Part shown: positions 17,529 to 24,666 of the stretch, in pieces
Layout: each line of letters opens with the position of its first letter
Numbering within the stretch: position 1 is the stretch's first letter
Assembly (NCBI GenBank): GCA_017404025.1
Contig: JAFRDD010000011.1
Span: 1 to 39,238, forward strand
DNA length: 39,238 nt
Source: Clostridia bacterium
GTDB lineage: Bacteria > Bacillota > Clostridia > TANB77 > CAG-508
Direction: 5' to 3'
Notes under the pieces: model-generated
The model's input: the letters and a program-made list of their open reading frames with translations, nothing else
Databases searched by the model: none
What the model was told of the DNA's origin: nothing
Position numbers and translations under genes: made by a program

Positions 17529-18383
17529 TTATATTTCTATTCCTTCATATACATATTTTTTATCTGCATTTAAAATCTGCTTCAAGTCATCTTCTTCACA
17601 ATTAAATAATTGGTTGTTCATTTCTAAACTAACTTTTTCAAGCTGTTCTTGTAATAATGATATTTTTCTGTCAAATACATTATATTCTTCTATATATACC
17701 TCATCTACTAAAGTTAGTCCAGCTTTAAATTCTTTATTTATAAATCTATCTATTGCAGAACACATTAACAAACATCCTATATTATTTCTTTCAAGTTCAA
17801 TATACTCTTTTAATTTTTCAGATAATTCTTGATTTTGACTAGAAGCTTTTTTATAACTTATTATTTTATTCCAAGCAACTTTTCCACCATTAAAACCAAA
17901 ACCAGTAAAAAAAGTTACATCTTTTTTTAATTTTCCTTGTGTTAATTCAAATAAAATTTGTAATCTCACACTTTCTATTTTACTATCATCTATAAATAAT
18001 ATGGAATCATAACCAAAAGTAGTTACTGGTTTTGAATATTCTAAATTAATGTTTTGATTTCTAGCATCATATTCTAATGGATTCGTTTCTTTACTATAAT
18101 TTCTCCATTCTTCTTCATTATCACGAGTATATTTTTTGTCAAATAAATCCTTAAACTCCGGCTTTAGTGCGAGAAATCTATTAACCCAAATATCACGAGC
18201 AGTAGTACACAAAATAATATCAATTTCTTGTTCTTTAGCTTGTTTCAATTTTATTATTAATTCATCTAAATAAGGTCTTAATACCATTATATATTCGTTT
18301 CCTATATCATAACTACTTAAAGATATTCCATGTTCTAAAGTTTCGTCCATATCTAATATAATTGCTTTTTTTGTGTTTTCCAT
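17529..18383 (-). CDS. HAD-superfamily phosphatase-like protein
   Basis: A 284-residue protein with the HAD signatures in order: motif I ILDMDETLEHG (residues 9-19, nucleophile Asp11 and Asp13), motif II IILCTTARD (about 56-64) and motif IV LFIDDSKIE (about 128-136). The DxDxT(L) form with this spacing resembles FCP1/SCP-type phosphatases and NIF-like proteins, which act on phosphoproteins. The C-terminal 100 residues are unrelated and helical, with a cysteine-containing segment (GCLLMCSAIDRF). As part of the cargo operon with a nuclease-like and a helicase-like protein it could be a defence component; that is inference from context. Confidence 0.75.
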   Translation of the reverse strand: MENTKKAIILDMDETLEHGISLSSYDIGNEYIMVLRPYLDELIIKLKQAKEQEIDIILCTTARDIWVNRFLALKPEFKDLFDKKYTRDNEEEWRNYSKETNPLEYDARNQNINLEYSKPVTTFGYDSILFIDDSKIESVRLQILFELTQGKLKKDVTFFTGFGFNGGKVAWNKIISYKKASSQNQELSEKLKEYIELERNNIGCLLMCSAIDRFINKEFKAGLTLVDEVYIEEYNVFDRKISLLQEQLEKVSLEMNNQLFNCEEDDLKQILNADKKYVYEGIEI

Positions 18384-18445
18384 ATCTGTTCTCTCTCTTT
18401 CTAGCCAATAAATTATATTTCTTTTTTCTTTTAATTCATCTGAAT

Positions 18446-19207
18446 TTAATCTGATTTCTTCTGTATATGTATATTTAATTTTTCATATAAATCAATAATG
18501 TCCATTTCTGCATTACTATTCCAATATTCCATTAATACATCTAAATTATCTGATATAAATTTACAAATAACATTTAATTCATTTTCTTCAAGTATATTTT
18601 TTCCAATTATTACTTTTGGTTTTTCTTCAATTGAAATATAAAAATCTTCTTCATAATTGTTTGTACTATGTATTCTTGCCTTTGCTATAAAATCTTTTAT
18701 TGGTGTACAAAATTTTTCAAAACTAATAAATAAATCTGCTGATAATTTTGTAAATTCTTTATTTAACATATTTGAATAAAGTCTCCAATTTTCTCCTTCT
18801 TTGAATTCATTTAAATTTTTATACTCTCCTTTTTCATCAAGTAATATTTCGCCAATTTTCAATTTAGTCCAAATCTCTCTCGGAACTATAATTTCATTTT
18901 TTATTATCTTTTGTAAGAATCCAATTGGAGAATTTTTATCAATTTTGCCTTCAAATTTTTCAATATCTCTCTCGCAATGTGTTGATGTAAATAAACCTTT
19001 TATATATTCATCTTCATTATAATTTGAAATTAAAGCATAGGTATTTTGTATGTGCTTTGGTCCATTCTTTTGAGGTTGCCATCTTATTACATATAATTTA
19101 TCTGGTCTCCAATATTCCATATAGTTATTGATATAATAATCTTCGTCATTTCTTGCTTTAACCTTTACTACATCTCCAATTTTAAATTTATAATCTTCGC
19201 TTTTCAT
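18446..19207 (-). CDS. Unrecognised 253-residue protein of the cargo block
   Basis: The N-terminal portion begins MKSEDYKFKIGDVVKVKARN and reads like an SH3-like or KOW-type beta barrel (FKIGDVVKVKARNDEDYY..LYVIRWQP), a fold used for nucleic acid or protein contacts. The rest is an alpha/beta mixture without recognised motifs. AAGAGTG precedes ATG 19207. It lies between the DnaB-like ATPase gene and the HAD-like gene in the same operon. No function can be given. Confidence 0.55.
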   Translation of the reverse strand: MKSEDYKFKIGDVVKVKARNDEDYYINNYMEYWRPDKLYVIRWQPQKNGPKHIQNTYALISNYNEDEYIKGLFTSTHCERDIEKFEGKIDKNSPIGFLQKIIKNEIIVPREIWTKLKIGEILLDEKGEYKNLNEFKEGENWRLYSNMLNKEFTKLSADLFISFEKFCTPIKDFIAKARIHSTNNYEEDFYISIEEKPKVIIGKNILEENELNVICKFISDNLDVLMEYWNSNAEMDIIDLYEKLNIHIQKKSD

Positions 19208-19238
19208 AAATCACTCTTTTCTACTTATAAAACTTATT

Positions 19239-19874
19239 TTATAATTCTATTGTTGCAGTATTTCCATAATCATTTTTAACAACAATAAGTTCTGATTTTT
19301 CTTTATTTTTATATAAAAACATCATCACGTTAGCATTTTCAATAAATTGTTCAGAATTTTTTAAATCTTTTAAAATTGGTCTTTTTTCTACACTATTTTC
19401 ATCGCCTTTTTGTAATTGTGAAAAAATAATAATTGTAATATCTAATTCTTCTGCAAGTGCTTTTAATTCTTTACTTATATTAACATTATTTTGTTGGGTT
19501 AGCTGTATATAATCTATAACTACCAATTTTATATTTTTTCTTTCCTTTAAGTCTCTGCATTTTTCCTTTATATAATCTATTGTAATATTAGTTTCATCTG
19601 ATATATTTATTGGAACATTAGATAATTTCAATATTTTATCATTTACAATTTTATTATCTACCATTGCGCTATTTTCAATAATTCGTTTTACGATTATTTC
19701 TTTAGATAATCCTAAACTAAATAATAATACTGGTATATTTTGATTTATACCTACATTTTTTATTATCTCTAGCGCTAATGTTGTTTTTCCAGCAGAAACT
19801 TGTCCGCCAATAAATATTATTTTTGATTTTTCTAAATCCACTATATTATCAAGTTCTTTAATTTCTGTTTTCAA
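19239..19874 (-). CDS. Stand-alone DnaB-like RecA-fold ATPase
   Basis: A 211-residue protein equal to the C-terminal motor domain of DnaB helicase: Walker A GGQVSAGKTTLA (residues 24-35), Walker B LVVIDYIQLTQQ (about 122-133), then a sensor stretch IIIFSQLQKG and the arginine-containing RPILKDLKNSEQFIENANVMMFLY typical of DnaB. The N-terminal domain of true replicative helicases is absent. The TTG start at 19874 is supported by GAGGAGAAAAAA. It may move DNA for the element, or act as a KaiC-like switch in the cargo system together with its neighbour, the PD-(D/E)XK-like protein 15 bases upstream. Confidence 0.8.
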   Translation of the reverse strand: MKTEIKELDNIVDLEKSKIIFIGGQVSAGKTTLALEIIKNVGINQNIPVLLFSLGLSKEIIVKRIIENSAMVDNKIVNDKILKLSNVPINISDETNITIDYIKEKCRDLKERKNIKLVVIDYIQLTQQNNVNISKELKALAEELDITIIIFSQLQKGDENSVEKRPILKDLKNSEQFIENANVMMFLYKNKEKSELIVVKNDYGNTATIEL

Positions 19875-19889
19875 TTTTTTCTCCTCGCA

Positions 19890-21086
19890 CTATTTTTCCA
19901 ATTTCTTAATAACCTTTATTATTTCATCTTCATTTAAAGGAATTTGATTATCTGCAAGTTCACATTTTTTCCATTGTCTAGTGTTCATCTTTTCATCGTA
20001 TTTTGCTAATTTATATAAACCTAAAAATTCATATTGTTCTTTTCTAAATGGATTTAATTTTCTAGCAAATAAGAATATGTATCTTAAGTTAGTGTAAAAT
20101 TCTCCTTTATCAACTATTTTCTTTTCAACCTCTTCTGTCCAAATTCTATTGTCTACTGATAAATAATTTTTATAACTTGTTCCAAAAGTAAAAAATCTAA
20201 TTGTATCAACTGCTATAACATTCTCTTTATTATTTCTTCTCTCTAATTTATTACTATTATTTAAAATCTTTTCATCTAAAATCCTTTTGCTTAATTTATT
20301 TAATACAATTCCTCCAGTTTGAGGATGACTTTTTCCATTGTATTTTTTTCCAATTAAATTAGAAAAGCAGTTATAAGCATAATAATTTTTTGTAAATGTA
20401 GTTCCTTCAAGTATTTTTTCATTTTTAATTATTTTTTCTACACAATAATCATCTTCTGGAAGTTGGTTATTAAATCTCAAATATTCCTGTAAACAAGTAT
20501 AAAAATCTTCTACTATGTCAGAGCATTGTGTAAATTCCTTTAACATTTCTAAAGTATCATTTCCATTTATACAAATTACTTCTTTTCCAATATTTTTTTC
20601 TAGTTCCTTTTTTAAATCTTCTTTCTTCTCGCTCCATTCGCTAGTTTTCCAAAATACCGGTATTATATTATCTTTATTAAAATTTGATAATGATAATAAA
20701 TATTGTTTTTCTTTGTTATTTTCAAGTGCTTTAATTAACTTTGTTACATATAAATCTTTTCTTTGATGATTACTTAAACTAGCACTTACTTTATCTTCAA
20801 TAATAATTAAGTATTGTTCCAAATTCTTTAGAGTAACAACAACCAAAATATCAATATTTTCAAATTGTCTTACTATATCTACTTTTCCTATATCTTTTAC
20901 AGATATTTTTTTACTACTTAAAATTTTATTTAAAATCTCTTCTGACATCTTACATAATTTTTCTTTATTTTTATTTCCTTTTACATCTTCTTTATAATTA
21001 AACCAATTTATACACCAACTTATAAAAGCGTCTTGGCTTAACTCCTTTGTTGCAAATTTAAACAATCTATTTTCCTCTCTTTCCAC
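19890..21086 (-). CDS. PD-(D/E)XK nuclease-superfamily protein
   Basis: A 398-residue protein whose region VDIVRQFENIDILVVV...YLIIIEDKVSASLSNHQRKDL (about residues 64-121) carries the D...(E)xK pattern of PD-(D/E)XK nucleases: the Asp in NIDILV, the EDK triad end, and a following helix. The family appears similar to PF14281, often encoded beside defence genes. GTG 21086 is the start, after GGGAGGT. It opens the cargo operon running to 16304 and faces the xre gene across a 144-base control region. Likely a DNA-cutting or anti-phage function; target unknown. Confidence 0.7.
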   Translation of the reverse strand: MEREENRLFKFATKELSQDAFISWCINWFNYKEDVKGNKNKEKLCKMSEEILNKILSSKKISVKDIGKVDIVRQFENIDILVVVTLKNLEQYLIIIEDKVSASLSNHQRKDLYVTKLIKALENNKEKQYLLSLSNFNKDNIIPVFWKTSEWSEKKEDLKKELEKNIGKEVICINGNDTLEMLKEFTQCSDIVEDFYTCLQEYLRFNNQLPEDDYCVEKIIKNEKILEGTTFTKNYYAYNCFSNLIGKKYNGKSHPQTGGIVLNKLSKRILDEKILNNSNKLERRNNKENVIAVDTIRFFTFGTSYKNYLSVDNRIWTEEVEKKIVDKGEFYTNLRYIFLFARKLNPFRKEQYEFLGLYKLAKYDEKMNTRQWKKCELADNQIPLNEDEIIKVIKKLEK

Positions 21087-21152
21087 GATATACCTCCCAA
21101 AATCTTTTTTTGAGATTATACCATTTTTATTATTTTTTGTCTACTGTTTTCG

Positions 21153-21176
21153 TGAGTTATATTTTGATGAGTTATA
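21153..21176. promoter_or_regulatory. Direct repeat in the divergent control region (operator-like)
   Basis: TGAGTTATA occurs at 21153-21161 and again at 21168-21176, 15 bases apart, between the PD-(D/E)XK operon and the divergent xre-type gene. This is the place where such a regulator would bind to control both directions. Confidence 0.45.
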
Positions 21177-21230
21177 ATTTTGTTCAATTTTTCCTACAAT
21201 ATAAGAAGAAATATTTGTGAGGTGCTATCT

Positions 21231-21431
21231 ATGATAAAATTAAATGTTGTCGAATTATTAAAGAAAAAGGGGAAAACTAAATATTGGTTATTTAATCAAC
21301 TTGATATGAGTTACACTAACTTTAATAATATTGTAGAAAATAAAACAAAATCTATTAAATACGAAAACATAGATAAATTCTGTAAAATTTTAAATTGTGA
21401 GCCTAATGATTTATTTAAAAAAGAGAAATAA
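21231..21431 (+). CDS. Small Xre/Cro-type repressor
   Basis: A 66-residue helix-turn-helix protein from ATG 21231 (GAGGTG six bases upstream); the open frame extends to 21180 but without a ribosome site. VELLKKKGKTKYWLFNQLDMSYTNFNNIVENKTKSIKYENIDKFCKILNCEPNDLF is a complete HTH of the YozG/Cro family. It is divergent from the nuclease-like operon and probably represses it, itself or both through the TGAGTTATA repeats. The 3' end overlaps the convergent gene at 21411-21719 by 21 bases. Confidence 0.85.
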   Translation: MIKLNVVELLKKKGKTKYWLFNQLDMSYTNFNNIVENKTKSIKYENIDKFCKILNCEPNDLFKKEK

Positions 21432-21719
21432 TCTCTTAAATAAATTATTTCTCCTTATTCCATATAAAGCCTCTGTTGTTAATTGTGTACCTATTCTGTA
21501 CCCACCAACAAAGGCTTGTTTTATTGTATTTTGGTTCATATTTAAAGCCTTATCTATTATATCTTCTAACTGCCTAACTTGTTCCTTTGACAGCTGTTCT
21601 TCAAATTTTTCAGTTTGTTCAACAAATTCTGTTGTTATCTTTACGTTTTCTTCATCTGCTTCGTGAATTTCATCCATATACTCTTCATATAATTTTAAGA
21701 TTATACTATCTTTTTCCAT
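21411..21719 (-). CDS. DUF6809-like small helical protein, copy 1
   Basis: A 102-residue acidic helical protein with the C-terminal segment NQNTIKQAFVGGYRIGTQLTTEAL, which matches the pattern of small proteins (DUF6809-like) common in Clostridia mobile elements. The next gene upstream (21724-22212) ends in a related segment (DDGIEQAFIYGYAIACQMKNEAI), so these appear to be diverged tandem paralogues. The role of the family is unknown. The gene ends inside the convergent xre coding end. ATG 21719 lies 4 bases after the paralogue stop. Confidence 0.65.
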   Translation of the reverse strand: MEKDSIILKLYEEYMDEIHEADEENVKITTEFVEQTEKFEEQLSKEQVRQLEDIIDKALNMNQNTIKQAFVGGYRIGTQLTTEALYGIRRNNLFKRLFLFFK

Positions 21720-21723
21720 TTTT

Positions 21724-22212
21724 CTAAATCTCCTCTTTTAATGGGTATTTTTGTATTGCTTCATTTTTCATCTGGCAAGCTATTGCATAACCATAAATAA
21801 AAGCTTGTTCTATTCCATCATCTAACATTTTGTCTTTACAATAAATCATTTGTTCAAAAAGGTTTTTCTGCTTGTCTGAAAAGTCTCTTAACAATATATC
21901 TTCTATTTTACAATATGTTGTTAAAGCAATTTTATATATTTCACTCTGTTTATAAATACTTTCTACATATTGAGTAAATAAATCTAATAATACTGGTGTT
22001 TTTTCATTTTCTATTTTTATTCTTGTCTTGTATTCATCATTTAAAACTTGCAAATAATCTTTATATCTCTTCTTCGCCTTATTTATCTTAATTTCCTTTG
22101 TTTTTTCTGAATTATCATCTTTTGGAATATTATCTCCAATTTTTTCTATTAAAATTTTTATTAACTCCTGGATTTCCATATCTTTTAAATCTTCTTTTTT
22201 ATTCTTCTCCAT
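21724..22212 (-). CDS. DUF6809-like small helical protein, copy 2
   Basis: A 162-residue helical protein. Its last 60 residues (NLFEQMIYCKDKMLDDGIEQ onwards) parallel the end of the neighbour at 21411-21719, while the first 100 are an added charged helical part. The two genes are separated by four bases and are surely co-transcribed. A ribosome site GGGAG lies just before ATG 22212. Function is unknown; the family's regular presence in Clostridia elements suggests a maintenance or regulation role. Confidence 0.65.
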   Translation of the reverse strand: MEKNKKEDLKDMEIQELIKILIEKIGDNIPKDDNSEKTKEIKINKAKKRYKDYLQVLNDEYKTRIKIENEKTPVLLDLFTQYVESIYKQSEIYKIALTTYCKIEDILLRDFSDKQKNLFEQMIYCKDKMLDDGIEQAFIYGYAIACQMKNEAIQKYPLKEEI

Positions 22213-22590
22213 TTTTATCTCCCTTCATAAAAAGAACTCTCTACAGCTTAACAATAGAGAGTTTTACGAACTATTTAAAATTTTTTTATAAATCTTAATT
22301 TGCATTTTTACACCTACTTTCAATTTTAAATTGGGGGCTAGAGAATTTAAAGACTAAATCCGTAAATTCTCTAAATGCCTGACAAATAAACAATTTGGCT
22401 TATGCCATATTTATATTATTACATTGTTTTCACTTCGTAAATAGGTAATTCTAAATTTACTCCACAATTTAAACTGATACAATATAGGTATTTAGATATA
22501 TAATTTATTTAACTGAATATAAAAATTCATCTGATGTCATTCTAATGATTAAGAAATATGTTGAATTAAATATTTTTGAATAAAAATAAA
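22213..22590. other. Non-coding region with two inverted repeats
   Basis: I see no gene in these 378 bases. AACTCTCTA (22235-22243) pairs with TAGAGAGTT (22255-22263), and TAGAGAATTTA (22339-22349) with TAAATTCTCTA (22363-22373, perfect, 13-base loop). Flanking short repeats are AT-rich. This is the longest non-coding stretch of the element, beside the excisionase gene, and could hold an origin of replication or transfer or a structured RNA. Nothing decides between these. Confidence 0.5.
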
Positions 22591-22618
22591 AAAGGTACAA
22601 TTTTAAGTATGTACCTTT
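22580..22618 (-). terminator. Terminator of the excisionase gene
   Basis: On the minus strand AAAGGTACA (22618-22610) pairs perfectly with TGTACCTTT (22599-22591) and is followed by TTTTTATTTTTA. The stop codon of the gene at 22603 lies in the loop. Confidence 0.8.
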
Positions 22619-22791
22619 GATTCTTTTGATATTTTTTTACTTTCTAGAAATTCTTTTAAATCTTCTTCACTTATTAAATATCTACCGTTTAATTTAGTAG
22701 CATTTAAACCACCATAATTTATATATTCTTTGATAGTTTTTGCTTTTCTCTTCAAAATTGGCTCTAATTCTTTAATTGTATATGTTACCAT
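22603..22791 (-). CDS. Excisionase-like helix-turn-helix protein
   Basis: A 62-residue protein with the MerR/excisionase-type fold: YTIKELEPILKRKAKTIKEYINYGGL (helix-turn-helix), LNGRYLISEEDLKEFLESKK (wing and helix). Such proteins set the direction of integrase reactions or regulate transfer. It lies about 130 bases from the right end (attR), the position expected for a directionality factor although on the side opposite the integrase. It is transcribed alone and ends with its own terminator. ATG 22791 is preceded by AGGTAGG-like sequence. Confidence 0.75.
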   Translation of the reverse strand: MVTYTIKELEPILKRKAKTIKEYINYGGLNATKLNGRYLISEEDLKEFLESKKISKESKVHT

Positions 22792-22923
22792 ATTTAAAAC
22801 CTACCTTTCTATATTACTTTTCTTATTAAAATATATAACTTAACTATTATTTCGGTGGTTATTTACTTATTATTTACTATAAATTTTCAATGAATAGTTA
22901 CTCTCTCTTAATTTTCTATTTTG

Positions 22924-22958
22924 TTGTACTTAAGGTTATTTACAACTTTACTGATAAA
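22924..22958. other. attR
   Basis: TTGTACTTAAGGTT (22924-22937) is the inverted complement of 7052-7065 at the left end; nine bases later comes the core TTTACTGATAAA (22947-22958), after which the chromosomal gene resumes. Confidence 0.8.
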
Positions 22959-23132
22959 GAAGGGGAATTTGTATTTGGGCCTCTTTGTCCAGATAAAAAA
23001 TATGCTATTCAAATTTGGGTAAATGATACAAAAAAAATGAAGATTTGCACTAAGTGTCATCATGAAGGAAAATGCTTGAAAGGTGATAAAATGAAATGTG
23101 ATTGTATTATTGAAGAAAAACCAGAAAAATAA
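22959..23132 (+). pseudogene. 3' part of the gene split by the element
   Basis: From 22959 the frame continues the gene begun at 6816: after HSFTDK it reads EGEFVFGPLCPDKKYAIQIW, ending a CnaB-like or carboxypeptidase-regulatory-like beta domain, and then a cysteine-rich tail with CTKCHHEGKC and CDC that could bind a metal. An open frame extends back to 22890, but those 19 codons are element DNA, so no start of its own is expected. Joined product: 136 residues. It is inactive, or separately expressed, while the element is integrated. Confidence 0.82.
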
Positions 23133-23168
23133 TATGATATTTTTTCATTAATAAAATAGTAATAAAAT

Positions 23169-23209
23169 AACTTCCAAATTCATAAAATCAAATGATGGGT
23201 TTGGAGGTT
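23169..23209 (+). promoter_or_regulatory. Hairpin covering the deacetylase ribosome site
   Basis: AACTTCCAAA (23169-23178) pairs with TTTGGAGGTT (23200-23209) over ten positions with one G-U. The right arm contains the GGAGG ribosome site for ATG 23213 and is followed by a T-rich run, so it may act as terminator of the upstream gene, as a translational control, or both. Confidence 0.5.
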
Positions 23210-23212
23210 TTT

Positions 23213-23984
23213 ATGTTTTTTGTATTTAATAAAGATAAAATATCAGCATATATTGTTTCTATATTAACTGTAGCTATATTATTTGGAACAGCAAATTTTA
23301 TAAATAATAATAAAATAGTACGTACATCTGTTACACAGACAAAGTTATTACCAATATATAATGTGGAGACAAATGAAAAAAAAGTGGCCTTTACAATGAA
23401 CTGCGCATGGAATGCTGATGATATAGACTCTATTTTAAAAACACTTGAAAAAAACAATATAAAAATAACATTTTTTATGGTAGGAGATTGGATAGAAAAA
23501 TATCCAGAATCAGTAAAAAAAATATATGAAGCTGGCCACGAAATACGGAAGTCATAGTGATACACATCCTCATGTAAATAATTTGTCTTATGAAAAAAAT
23601 GTAGATCAAATAATTAATAGTAATAAAAAAATAGAAAAGATAATAAACAATAAAACGAATTTATATAGAACGCCGTACGGAGAATATAATGATACTGTAA
23701 TACAAGCAGCAAATGATAATAAATTTTATACGATACAATGGAATTTAGATACTCTTGACTATTCAGGAATAACTGGCGATGAAATGTGGAATAGGTTAAA
23801 AGATAAATTAAAATCGGGAGATATTATTTTAAGTCATAATGGTACAAAACACACTGCAGATGCATTAGAAATGCTTATAAATAAGATAAAACAAAAAGGA
23901 TATAGTATTGTTAAAGTTTCAGATTTAATTTATAAAGATAATTATACAATTAATAGTGATGGGACTCAAATACAAAATAAATAA
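23213..23984 (+). CDS. Polysaccharide deacetylase, NodB type (needs +1 shift at CGG)
   Basis: A secreted or membrane-anchored carbohydrate esterase 4 protein that removes acetyl groups from cell-wall glycans. The first 111 codons from ATG 23213 (GGAGG five bases upstream) give a signal anchor (residues 8-30), then VAFTMNCAWNADDIDSIL, the variant motif 1 seen in spore and clostridial relatives, and TFFMVGDWIEKYPESVKKI. At CGG 23546 frame 0 stops after two codons, whereas +1 gives GSHSDTHPHV, the second metal-binding motif with both histidines, then RTPYGEYND, WNLDTLDY and ILSHNG. Skipping C yields a 256-residue protein with Gly112, almost invariant in the family (EIGSH/EIGNH). Confidence 0.9.
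23546..23549 (+). other. CGG+A frameshift site in the deacetylase
   Basis: Frame 0 reads ATA CGG AAG TCA TAG; the family continues ATA (C) GGA AGT CAT AGT GAT. The restored stretch HEIGSHSDTH is one of the best conserved in the NodB fold. Confidence 0.9.
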
Positions 23985-24043
23985 AAGTATATTTATTAGT
24001 ATTAAAGGAAATAATAGAAATATCTAATAATAAGGGGAAAAAA

Positions 24044-24511
24044 ATGAATTTAGTTGGAATAATAGGAAAAAATAATTTTTCAAAGAATTTTAAAAAGCAA
24101 CATATGAGTATAATTAATATTACAGAAAAAAATATTGTTAATATTAAAAATGTTAAATTTCAAATACTTATAATAAATGATAATTTAAGTGAATTTAAAA
24201 ATATGTTAAAAACATTGGAAAATATTATAAAAAATTCAGAGTATATAATTCTAAATTCTGATTTAGACATAAAAATAGATGTGACCAATTTTGTTAAAAA
24301 GAAAATAATAACTTTTGGATTTAATCCAAAGTCAACTGTCACGACATCTAGTATAACAGAAGAAAACATTTTAATTGATTTACAAAGAGAGATAATTACT
24401 TTAGAAAATAATATAGTAGAGCCAGAAGAAATGCTATTAAAAACAAATGGAAATAATGATGTGTATGAAAAGTTAATTAGTTACTCAATAAAAACTATAT
24501 TGGAAAAATAA
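24044..24511 (+). CDS. Unrecognised 155-residue protein (Mur-ligase-like fragment?)
   Basis: AAGGGGAAA serves ATG 24044. The sequence begins MNLVGIIGKNNFSKNFKKQH and includes EYIILNSDLDIK and IITFGFNPKSTVTTSSITEE. The latter recalls the central part of Mur ligases, where a phrase like TFG(L/F)..A(D/T)... is common, but there is no ATP-binding GTNGKTT motif, so catalysis as a ligase is unlikely. Related small proteins occur in Clostridia between sporulation and DNA genes; I cannot name one. It follows the deacetylase by 60 bases and precedes the ssb promoter. Confidence 0.55.
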   Translation: MNLVGIIGKNNFSKNFKKQHMSIINITEKNIVNIKNVKFQILIINDNLSEFKNMLKTLENIIKNSEYIILNSDLDIKIDVTNFVKKKIITFGFNPKSTVTTSSITEENILIDLQREIITLENNIVEPEEMLLKTNGNNDVYEKLISYSIKTILEK

Positions 24512-24564
24512 TGAACAAAACACTTACAAAATATAACTTTTTATAAAAAAATTAACTTTTTATG

Positions 24565-24593
24565 TAGACAAAACCAAAAAAGTGTTGTATAAT
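24565..24593 (+). promoter_or_regulatory. Promoter of the double-OB ssb gene
   Basis: TAGACA (24565-24570), a 17-base spacer and TATAAT (24588-24593) precede the TTG start at 24667. Confidence 0.65.
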
Positions 24594-24666
24594 AAAAAAA
24601 GAATCATGAGAGCTACATAGAAAAAAATACAATTGATAAATTAAAAAAGATAGGGAGGAAAAATAA

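Larger units (their letters stand above)
7041..22958. mobile_element. Integrated element of about 15.9 kb with serine recombinase
   Basis: Both ends carry TTTACTGATAAA (7041-7052 and 22947-22958), and the chromosomal gene is continuous in frame when one copy and everything between is removed. The left end encodes a large serine recombinase, the right end an excisionase-like protein. Contents are a replication module (primase/helicase, TOPRIM, CHC2), two recombinases, regulators and a block of unrecognised cargo. No relaxase, coupling protein, type IV secretion or phage structural gene is visible, so it could be a mobilisable island, a phage satellite, or a plasmid-like integrative element. 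Confidence 0.9.

Noticed and set aside
7089-22791. A conjugative transposon with transfer genes
   Set aside because: No relaxase, FtsK/TraG-like coupling protein or type IV secretion gene is visible among the genes of the element.
22890-22958. A complete gene from 22890 to 23132
   Set aside because: The first 19 codons are element DNA ahead of the attR core; the remainder is the 3' half of the gene begun at 6816.
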